Part shown: one piece after another, positions 57,629-64,000 of the stretch | How positions within the stretch are numbered: position 1 is the stretch's first letter | How the letters are laid out: each line of letters opens with the position of its first letter | Origin: Asaia bogorensis | GTDB lineage: Bacteria > Pseudomonadota > Alphaproteobacteria > CACIAM-22H2 | Assembly: GCA_945901855.1 (NCBI GenBank) | Contig: CAMDLT010000001.1 | Span: forward strand, 1-64,000 | Direction: 5' to 3' | Length of the DNA: 64,000 bases | The notes under the pieces: generated by a model | Databases searched by the model: none | Told to the model about the DNA's origin: nothing | The model's input: the letters and a program-made list of their open reading frames with translations, nothing else | Made by a program: the position numbers and the translations under genes

Positions 57629-59089
57629 ATGGAGCAGGTGTTGGACGGAAAGATTAGGTTTTTGCTGGGCAATGTACCGGTCGAAATCGCGGATGCGGAT
57701 CCGACGACCACGGTACTTGAATGGCTGCGCGGGCCCGGCGGGCGCTGCGGCACCAAAGAAGGCTGCGCGGAAGGCGATTGCGGAGCTTGCACCGTCGTGC
57801 TGGCCGAACCGGACGGACAAGGCGGGCTTGCCTATCGCTCGGTCAATTCCTGCATCCAATTTGTCGGCACGCTCGACGGCGTGCAGTTGCTGACAGTCGA
57901 GGATCTGCGCCAAGACGGCGCATTGCATCCCGTGCAAAAAGCCATGGTCGACACGCACAGCTCGCAATGCGGCTTTTGCACGCCGGGCTTTGTGATGAGC
58001 CTGTTCGAACTCTATCGCAGCTATGACGGGCCGTTGCCGCCGTCGCGCGAGACGCTCGACCGCGCCCTTGGCGGCAATCTGTGCCGTTGCACGGGCTACC
58101 GGCCGATCCTGGAGGCGGGCGCGCGCATGTTCGACGCGCCGCGTCCCGACTCGTTCGATGCCGGCCAAGCGGCAACGCTTGCAGCGCTTGCGAAGTTCGC
58201 GCGCGCGACCGGCCTTGTCTACCAAGACCGGTTTTTTGCGCCGCGCAGCCTTGCCGAGCTTGGCGTTGTTTTGGCCCAGCATCCGGACGCGCGCATTCTG
58301 TCGGGCGGCACGGATTTGGGACTGGAAGTGACCAAGGCGCATCGCACGCTCGACAAGCTTGTGTATCTCGGGCGTGTGGCGGAGCTTTTGGTTGTCGAAA
58401 AGAGCGCGACGCAGCTGGTGCTCGGCGCCGGCGTCACGTGGGGCGCGGCGGTCGGCGCCCTTGTCGAGACATGGCCCGCGCTCGACGAAATGCTCGCGCG
58501 CTTTGCGGGTCCGCCGATCCGCAATGCGGGGACGATCGGCGGCAACATCGCTAATGCCTCGCCGGTCGGCGACGGGCCGCCGATGTTTTTGGCGCTCGAT
58601 GCGGAACTCGACCTGTTCGGGCCCCAGGGTATGCGCCGTTTGAAACTCGCCGATTTCTTTTCGGGCTACCGCCAAACGGCGCTGAAGCCCGGCGAAATCG
58701 TCGCGCGCGTCCGCGTGCCCTTGCCCGCGCCGACCGCGAAGTTTGCGGCCTACAAGGTTTCCAAACGGTTCGACGACGATATTTCGGCCGTGTGCGCGGT
58801 ATTCTCGATCGACCTCGACGGCGAAAAAATCGTTGCGGCGCGCGCGGCCTTCGGCGGCATGGCGGCGATCCCCAAGCGCGCGGCTGCCTGCGAGGCGGCG
58901 TTGCTCGGTCAAAGCTGGAGCCGCGACACGGCGCTCGCGGCGGGTGCGGCACTTGGGGCCGATTTCGCCCCCATCGACGACATGCGCGCGTCGGCCGCCT
59001 ATCGCTTGAAGGTGGCCGGCAATCTGGTGCTGCGCTTCTGGCTTGAAACCGAAACGGGCACCAAGGTGCGGGCGGTATCCTATGCTTGA
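57629..59089 (+). CDS. xdhA: Xanthine dehydrogenase, small (FeS/FAD) subunit
   Basis: This 486-residue subunit carries a plant-type [2Fe-2S] site (Cys46, 51, 54 and 75, in GCAEGDCGAC and NSC). The second site is a helical-bundle [2Fe-2S] centre (Cys114, 117, 152 and 154, in QCGFCTPGF and CRCTGYRP). An FAD-binding domain follows, with ILSGGTDLGLEVTK and GTIGGNIANASPVGD. Electrons pass from the molybdenum site of XdhB through these centres to NAD. The start ATG at 57629 is preceded by only a weak ribosome-binding site. The 3' end overlaps xdhB by eight bases. Confidence 0.95.
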   Translation: MEQVLDGKIRFLLGNVPVEIADADPTTTVLEWLRGPGGRCGTKEGCAEGDCGACTVVLAEPDGQGGLAYRSVNSCIQFVGTLDGVQLLTVEDLRQDGALHPVQKAMVDTHSSQCGFCTPGFVMSLFELYRSYDGPLPPSRETLDRALGGNLCRCTGYRPILEAGARMFDAPRPDSFDAGQAATLAALAKFARATGLVYQDRFFAPRSLAELGVVLAQHPDARILSGGTDLGLEVTKAHRTLDKLVYLGRVAELLVVEKSATQLVLGAGVTWGAAVGALVETWPALDEMLARFAGPPIRNAGTIGGNIANASPVGDGPPMFLALDAELDLFGPQGMRRLKLADFFSGYRQTALKPGEIVARVRVPLPAPTAKFAAYKVSKRFDDDISAVCAVFSIDLDGEKIVAARAAFGGMAAIPKRAAACEAALLGQSWSRDTALAAGAALGADFAPIDDMRASAAYRLKVAGNLVLRFWLETETGTKVRAVSYA

Positions 59090-61364
59090 GAGCGCAAAGA
59101 ATGTCGGCCGCCCGGTGCCGCACGACAGCGCCGAAAAGCAGGTCGCGGGCGAAGCGCTCTACATCGACGATATGCGCGTGCCGGAAGGCACGTTGCATGC
59201 CTATTGCGTGCTGAGCCCGAAGGCGCATGCGCGCATCGTGTCGGTCGATTTGTCGGCCGTGCGGGCCTATCCGGGCGTGGGAGCGGCGATCTCGGCGGCC
59301 GACATTCCCGGCAGCAACGAGGTCGGGCCGATCTACAAGGGCGAACCGTTCCTGGCCGAACGCGTCGTCGAGTATATCGGCCAACCCGTCGCCGCGATCG
59401 CGGCAAGCTCGGCGAAGGTCGCGCGCGAAGCGGCCAAACTCGCGCGCATCGTCTACGAAGATCTGCCCGCCGTGCTGACGATCGAAGAAGCGCTGGCGCA
59501 GAAACTCTACGTCGCCAAACCCTTTGCGATGAAGACCGGCGATGCCGTCGCAGCGCTTGCAGCAGCCCCGCATCGCCTGACGGGCGAATTTTCGAACGGT
59601 GCCCAGGACCATTTTTATCTCGAAGGCCAAATCGCGCTTGCCGTCCCGCAAGAAGGGGGCGAAATGGCGATCTGGTCTTCGACCCAGCATCCGACCGAAG
59701 TGCAGAAAATGGTCGCGGGCGCTTTGGGTCTGCCGGCCAACGCCGTGACGTGCGAATTGCGCCGCATGGGCGGGGGCTTCGGGGGCAAAGAAACGCAACC
59801 CGCGATCGTCGCATGCATTGCGGCGGTGCTGGCACACACGGCCAAGCGCCCGGTCAAATACCGCCTGGACCGCGACGACGATTTCATGATCACGGGCAAG
59901 CGCCACGATTTTTTGGTGCGCTATGAAGTCGGCTACGACAATGACGGGCGTTTGCTGGCGCTGGACATCGTGTTTGCCGCGCGCGGCGGGCATGTGGCCG
60001 ATCTCACCAGTTCGATCGTCGATCGCGCGCTGTTCCACTGCACGAATTGCTACTACGTGCCGCACGTGACGGCGACGGGCTATTCGTGCAAGACGCACAC
60101 CCAGTCGAACACAGCGTTTCGCGGCTTCGGCGGGCCGCAGGGCGCGCTTGCCGCCGAACACATCCTCGACCGCGTGGCGCGCGCGGTCGGCAAAGATCCG
60201 CTCGCCGTGCGCCAGCTCAATTTTTTTGGCGCGGCACCGCGCAACCAAACGCATTACGGCCAGCGCGTCGACGATTTCGTCGCCGACAAGATCGTGGCCG
60301 AACTTGCGGGCGACGTCGATTACGCCGCGCGGCGGCGCGAGATCGACGCGTTCAACGCCGCCAGCCCGATTCTAAAAAAAGGCATGGCGATCACGCCCGT
60401 GATGTTTGGCGTGTCGTTTACCGCCCTGCAATTCAACCAGGCGGGCGCGCTCGTGCATGTCTATACCGACGGTTCGATCGCGCTCAACCATGCCGGTACC
60501 GAGATGGGGCAGGGGCTGCACACGAAAATCTGCCAGATCGTCGCCGACGAATTCGCCGTCCCGCTCGCCAGCGTGCGCATCGCCCCCACCAACACGGGCA
60601 AGGTGCCCAACACGTCCGCCACCGCCGCCTCGGCCGGGTCCGATCTCAACGGCAAGGCGGCCCAAGCGGCCGCCCGCACGATCAAAGCGCGCGTGGCGCA
60701 GTTTTTGGCGGGGGCGGCGGGCTTGCCCGAAGATGCGGTCCGTTTTGCCGCGGGCCAAGTGCATGTCGGACCGCACGCGCTGTCGTTCAAGGACGCCGTG
60801 CAGAAAGCCTATAATGGCCGCACGCATCTCTCGGCGACAGGGTTCTATCGCACGCCCAAAATCCATTTCGACCGCGCCACGGCCAAGGGGCGACCCTACT
60901 ATTACTACGCCTATGGGGCGGCCTACGCCGAAGCGACGATCGACACACTGACGGGCGAATACACGTTCGACCGCGTCGAACTGCTGCACGACGCGGGGCG
61001 TTCGCTCAATCCCGCGATCGATCTGGGCCAGGTCGAAGGCGGGTTCGTGCAGGGCATGGGCTGGCTTACGACCGAGGAAATCTGGTTCGATGCCACCGGG
61101 CGGCTGCGCACCCACGCGCCCTCGACCTACAAAATCCCGATCGCGCGCGACTTGCCGCGCCGCTTCCGCGCGCGCCTGTGGGATGCGGGCGAAAACCGCG
61201 AAGAGTCGATCCACCGCTCCAAAGCCGTCGGCGAACCGCCCTTGATGCTCGGCAATGCCGCGTTTTTCGCGCTGCAAGACGCGGTCGCCGCCGCCGCACC
61301 CGGACGCGCGGCTATTCTGGTGGCGCCCGCCACGCCCGAACGCGTCCTGATGGCGATCGGATGA
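59082..61364 (+). CDS. xdhB: Xanthine dehydrogenase, large (molybdenum-binding) subunit
   Basis: This 760-residue subunit oxidises hypoxanthine and xanthine. Molybdopterin-contacting motifs include RRMGGGFGGKETQ, NTAFRGFGGPQGA, GTEMGQGLHTK and VEGGFVQGMGWL. The general base Glu lies in KAVGEPPLMLG near the C-terminus. This is the two-gene arrangement of bacterial XdhAB. The stop shares four bases with xdhC (ATGA), and the three genes form one operon. Confidence 0.95.
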   Translation: MLESAKNVGRPVPHDSAEKQVAGEALYIDDMRVPEGTLHAYCVLSPKAHARIVSVDLSAVRAYPGVGAAISAADIPGSNEVGPIYKGEPFLAERVVEYIGQPVAAIAASSAKVAREAAKLARIVYEDLPAVLTIEEALAQKLYVAKPFAMKTGDAVAALAAAPHRLTGEFSNGAQDHFYLEGQIALAVPQEGGEMAIWSSTQHPTEVQKMVAGALGLPANAVTCELRRMGGGFGGKETQPAIVACIAAVLAHTAKRPVKYRLDRDDDFMITGKRHDFLVRYEVGYDNDGRLLALDIVFAARGGHVADLTSSIVDRALFHCTNCYYVPHVTATGYSCKTHTQSNTAFRGFGGPQGALAAEHILDRVARAVGKDPLAVRQLNFFGAAPRNQTHYGQRVDDFVADKIVAELAGDVDYAARRREIDAFNAASPILKKGMAITPVMFGVSFTALQFNQAGALVHVYTDGSIALNHAGTEMGQGLHTKICQIVADEFAVPLASVRIAPTNTGKVPNTSATAASAGSDLNGKAAQAAARTIKARVAQFLAGAAGLPEDAVRFAAGQVHVGPHALSFKDAVQKAYNGRTHLSATGFYRTPKIHFDRATAKGRPYYYYAYGAAYAEATIDTLTGEYTFDRVELLHDAGRSLNPAIDLGQVEGGFVQGMGWLTTEEIWFDATGRLRTHAPSTYKIPIARDLPRRFRARLWDAGENREESIHRSKAVGEPPLMLGNAAFFALQDAVAAAAPGRAAILVAPATPERVLMAIG

Positions 61365-62182
61365 ACTTGCTGCCCGTCCCCAGCGACGATTGGGCGCGCG
61401 CGCTGGCCGATGCGCAGTGCCAAGGTATTGCGGTCGCGCTCGTTACGATTTTGAAGGCCGAGGGCTCCGTGCCGCGCGGCAGCGGAACAAAAATGCTGGT
61501 CGCCGCCGAGGGCCAGACCGGTTCCATCGGCGGCGGGCATTTGGAGTTGAAGGCGCTCGAACAAGCGCGCGGGTTGCTTGCAGGATGCGACGCAACGCCG
61601 GTCGTCCAAACGTTTGCGCTGGGTCCGTCGCTTGGGCAATGCTGCGGCGGTGCTGTCACGCTGCTGTTCGAGCCGTTTCTCGCGCGTGCGTGGAACGTTT
61701 GGATTTTCGGGGCCGGCCATGTTGGCCAAGCGCTTGCGCATCAATTGGCGGGTCTGCCCGTACGCGTGACGCTGGCCGATTCGCGTGCGGCGCAGTTCTT
61801 GGCCCCGCTGCCTGCCAACTGCACGAAGTTGCTCGAGCCGATTCTGGAAGACGCCGTCAAGGATGTGCCGGTCGGCGCCGATGCGCTTGTCATGACCCAC
61901 AGCCACGATCTGGACTTGGCGCTGGTCGAACGCTTGCTGCGGCGGGGCGATCTTGCCTATGTCGGGCTGATCGGATCGGCCAGCAAGCGCAAGCGCTTCG
62001 AATCGCGTTTGGCCGACCGAAAAATCGCGTTCGACAAGCTCGTTTGTCCGATCGGCATTGCCGGCATTGCCGACAAACACCCGCATGCGATCGCCATTGC
62101 AGCGGCGGCCGATTTGCTGGTCCGCCAGAGTGCCGCCAAAAATGCCGCGGCCTCCGGCGAACCGGCAGCGCTCAGCCGGTAG
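61361..62182 (+). CDS. xdhC: Xanthine dehydrogenase accessory protein XdhC
   Basis: This 273-residue chaperone binds the molybdenum cofactor, promotes its sulfuration and delivers it to XdhB. The N-terminal XdhC_CoxI domain has LVTILKAEGSVPRGSGTKMLV, with GSIGGGHLE and LGQCCGGAVTLL (the latter with two adjacent cysteines). The C-terminal Rossmann domain has WIFGAGHVGQALAHQL and YVGLIGSASKRKRFE. It is translationally coupled to xdhB. It ends four bases from the convergent Rid-family gene. Confidence 0.94.
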   Translation: MNLLPVPSDDWARALADAQCQGIAVALVTILKAEGSVPRGSGTKMLVAAEGQTGSIGGGHLELKALEQARGLLAGCDATPVVQTFALGPSLGQCCGGAVTLLFEPFLARAWNVWIFGAGHVGQALAHQLAGLPVRVTLADSRAAQFLAPLPANCTKLLEPILEDAVKDVPVGADALVMTHSHDLDLALVERLLRRGDLAYVGLIGSASKRKRFESRLADRKIAFDKLVCPIGIAGIADKHPHAIAIAAAADLLVRQSAAKNAAASGEPAALSR

Positions 62183-62185
62183 CGC

Positions 62186-62533
62186 TCAAATTGCCGCGAT
62201 GACGGCGATTTCGACCAGATACTGAGGGGCTGCGAGTTTCGCTTCGACGGTCGCGCGCGCGGGCGTGTGGCCCGCAACGACCCACGAATCCCATACCGAA
62301 TTCATGTCGCCAAAACTGCGCATGTCGGTCAGCCAAATCGTCGCCGACAGCAGCTTCGACTTGTCGGTGGCGGCCTCGGCCAGCAGCGCGTCGATCTGCG
62401 CCAGAATCTGCTGGGTCTGTTTCTTCACGTCCGCGACCGGATCGGCCGCGACTTGGCCCGCGACATAGACGGTCGAACCGTGCACGACCGCTTGGGTCAT
62501 GCGGGTACCGGGCTTGATGTATTTGATGCTCAT
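62186..62533 (-). CDS. Rid (YjgF/YER057c) family protein
   Basis: This 115-residue trimeric-fold protein has TRMTQAVVHGSTVYVAGQV near the N-terminus and LTDMRSFGDMNSVWDSWV in the middle. PARATVEAKLAAPQYLVEI lies near the end. Classical RidA deaminates reactive imines using an arginine in a VEVARLP motif; here the aligned segment reads VEAKLA, without that arginine. It is therefore probably a Rid2-7 type with a different or unknown activity. Such genes often accompany nitrogen-compound catabolism, which fits its place between xdhC and a transporter permease. It follows the permease by 14 bases on the same strand. Confidence 0.85.
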   Translation of the reverse strand: MSIKYIKPGTRMTQAVVHGSTVYVAGQVAADPVADVKKQTQQILAQIDALLAEAATDKSKLLSATIWLTDMRSFGDMNSVWDSWVVAGHTPARATVEAKLAAPQYLVEIAVIAAI

Positions 62534-62547
62534 CCGTCGAACCTTTC

Positions 62548-63321
62548 TTACGTCGTACCTTCTTGGCCGCGGGTTGCCCAGCCGGTGAAGTGCTGCTCAA
62601 GGAACACGGTGATGGCGTACATGACAACGCCCATCACCGCAATGACGAGCAGGCCCGCGAACACTAGCGGCACATCGAAGCGCGAGGAAGCCGCAATCAT
62701 CAGATAGCCGATCCCTTCGTTCGAGGCGACCGTCTCGGCCACGACCGAGCCCACGAACGCCAGCGTGATCGCGACTTTGAGCGAGGCGAAGAAATACGGC
62801 AGCGAGCGCGGAATGCCGACCTTCCACAGAATCTGCATTTTGCGCGCCCCCAGCGAACGCAACACGTCGCGCATTTCGGGCTCGATTGTCGCAAGGCCCG
62901 TGGCCACGTTCACCGCGATCGGCAAAAACGCGATCATGAACGCGGTCAGTACGGCCGGGACGGCACCGATGCCGAACCAAATGACGAGCACGGGAACGAC
63001 CGCAACCTTGGGGATCGAGTTGAATCCGATCAGCACGGGATAGAGCCCGGCATAGACCACGCGCGACGCACCGATCAGCAACCCGATCGCAAGACCTACC
63101 ACGACAGCAAGGGCGAAGCCGCCAAGCGTGGTCGCCAGCGTGAAGGCGGCGTTGTGCCAGATCGGGCCCCAGCGCAACACCATCGTGTCGAAAATAATGC
63201 TCGGGCGCGGCAAAATGAAGACCGGCACCTTGAAGGCGTAGCACGCCACCTCCCACAGCAAGAACATGCCGACCACGGTCACGACCGGGGTCACGTAGAC
63301 GATCATTTTGTCTTTGTTCAT
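62548..63321 (-). CDS. ABC transporter permease (SsuC/TauC type)
   Basis: This 257-residue inner-membrane protein has six predicted helices. The BPD_transp_1 core contains the EAA-like coupling loop around DVLRSLGARKMQILWKVGIP. Helices near VLIGFNSIPKVAVVPVLVIW are characteristic of the nitrate/sulfonate/taurine and pyrimidine-precursor importer family. A matching ATPase and binding protein are not next to it: the strand upstream switches direction, and downstream is the Rid gene. With xdhABC and a Rid gene nearby, uptake of a nitrogenous compound such as a purine derivative is plausible but unproven. Confidence 0.88.
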   Translation of the reverse strand: MNKDKMIVYVTPVVTVVGMFLLWEVACYAFKVPVFILPRPSIIFDTMVLRWGPIWHNAAFTLATTLGGFALAVVVGLAIGLLIGASRVVYAGLYPVLIGFNSIPKVAVVPVLVIWFGIGAVPAVLTAFMIAFLPIAVNVATGLATIEPEMRDVLRSLGARKMQILWKVGIPRSLPYFFASLKVAITLAFVGSVVAETVASNEGIGYLMIAASSRFDVPLVFAGLLVIAVMGVVMYAITVFLEQHFTGWATRGQEGTT

Positions 63322-63502
63322 TGCGGGAACTCGCTTGGAAGGGGGAAAGCCGTCGTTACGCCAAAACCTTGCAATGCGTATTCCAAAGGATAAACCCTTG
63401 ATTTACATAAAGGTCGCGACGAATCTGCCCAAATATTAGGCGGCCTGTACATCCTTGTGCAAGGTTCTTGCTGGCGCAGCCCTCGCCACGCTAGCAAGGG
63501 GC

Positions 63503-64000
63503 ATGATCGTGGCTGAAATCCTTCCGGGGCTGGCGCTTGCATTTTTTTGCGGCCTGGGCGGGGCCTATGGAATGGCGCGCTGGCGCATTCTGGTCGATCG
63601 GCCCAACGCACGTTCGTCGCACAGCCTGCCCACGCCGCGCGGCGGCGGGGTGGGACTCGTGGCGGGCACGTTGCTGGCGGGCGCGTGGCTTGGCTTGCCG
63701 GTCGCGGCCGCAACCGGAATTGCGGCGGGTGCGGCGATCGCGGCGACGGCAGGTCTTGCCGACGATGCGCGCGCCCAAGGCGCCTATGTCAAATTTGGCG
63801 CGCAGTTTTGTGCGGCTGCCCTTGCGATGGTCGGCGGGGCGGTTTTCGACGTCGTGCATGTCCCCGGAATCGGGCCCGTTTCGCTTGGGGCGCTTGGCGT
63901 CCCGTTGACCTTTTTGTGGTTTGTGGGGCTCACCAACGCCTACAATTTCATGGACGGGCTCGATGCGTTGGCGGCCGGCACTGGCCTTGTGGCGGCCGGG
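63503..64000 (+). CDS. Polyprenyl-phosphate sugar-1-phosphate transferase (WecA/MraY family), 5' part
   Basis: The frame is open for 166 codons to the window edge. It shows the family pattern: VDRPNARSSHSLPTPRGGG at 32-49, the Asp-Asp pair at 87-88 in GLADDARAQG, and NAYNFMDGLD at 145-154, the magnesium-binding and catalytic core. Hydrophobic helices separate these. The enzyme would load a sugar-phosphate onto undecaprenyl phosphate for O-antigen, capsule or exopolysaccharide. GTG 63509 has better ribosome-binding-site spacing (AAGGGG, about seven bases) than ATG 63503. The C-terminal part is outside the window. Confidence 0.88.
   Translation, partial: MIVAEILPGLALAFFCGLGGAYGMARWRILVDRPNARSSHSLPTPRGGGVGLVAGTLLAGAWLGLPVAAATGIAAGAAIAATAGLADDARAQGAYVKFGAQFCAAALAMVGGAVFDVVHVPGIGPVSLGALGVPLTFLWFVGLTNAYNFMDGLDALAAGTGLVAAG

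Overview
The window is a high-GC alphaproteobacterial chromosome segment, most likely from the Rhodospirillales or a close relative. This is inferred from gene order (zapE before the mdh-sucCDAB-lpd operon; DUF484-xerC divergent from priA-atpHAGDC; Suv3-type helicase, S4 protein, FdxA and CarD in a row next to an RpoH-type sigma factor) and from codon and base composition, not from a database search. I see no rRNA, tRNA or CRISPR array.

Layout. 1-1.7 kb is a low-GC accessory edge: the right part of an IS3-family (IS2-like) insertion sequence, a severed gene tail, a decayed duplicate of the 3' end of the neighbouring Bax-inhibitor gene, and a small ORF built of four 20-residue repeats. 1.6-14.4 kb holds housekeeping and single-function genes: BI-1/YccA protein, EamA transporter, an ogt alkyltransferase behind an Ada remnant, ybbAP-type ABC transporter divergent from a tesA-like esterase, FIST protein, aldo/keto reductase, thpR, cobB, zapE and a histidine phosphatase. 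14.5-23.2 kb is the TCA operon mdh-sucC-sucD-sucA-sucB-lpd, covering 2-oxoglutarate to succinate plus malate dehydrogenase; its leader can form two mutually exclusive hairpins. 23.2-25.3 kb is a low-GC insert: a three-helix membrane protein and a HAD hydrolase, followed by a decayed copy of the lpd 3' end.

25.4-28.3 kb (minus strand) carries a GST, an ExoD-like protein, xerC and a DUF484 gene; 28.4-35.6 kb carries priA and the F1 part of ATP synthase (atpHAGDC, no F0 genes here). 35.6-41.8 kb (minus) carries an RpoH-type sigma factor, a phosphatase-fold protein with damaged metal-site motifs, carD, fdxA, an S4 RNA-binding protein and a Suv3-like helicase. 41.8-47.1 kb carries a CpdA-like phosphodiesterase, htpG, a coupled kynU-kynA pair for tryptophan breakdown and a small secreted protein. 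47.1-50.2 kb has a MAPEG protein and aconitase A (minus), followed by a PAS hybrid-free sensor kinase (plus).

52.9-57.6 kb is a minus-strand queuosine block in which queG, queA, tgt and queF overlap end to end, followed by a metallo-beta-lactamase-fold protein. 57.6-62.2 kb is xdhA-xdhB-xdhC (xanthine dehydrogenase and its maturation factor), facing a Rid-family protein and a lone SsuC/TauC-type permease, which suggests a nitrogenous-compound uptake and purine catabolism locus. The right edge cuts a WecA/MraY-type sugar-1-phosphate transferase.

The most notable signal is that two separate low-GC inserts, at 1.1-1.6 kb and 23.2-25.0 kb, each sit just beyond the 3' end of a core gene, with a diverged second copy of that gene's 3' end on the far side.
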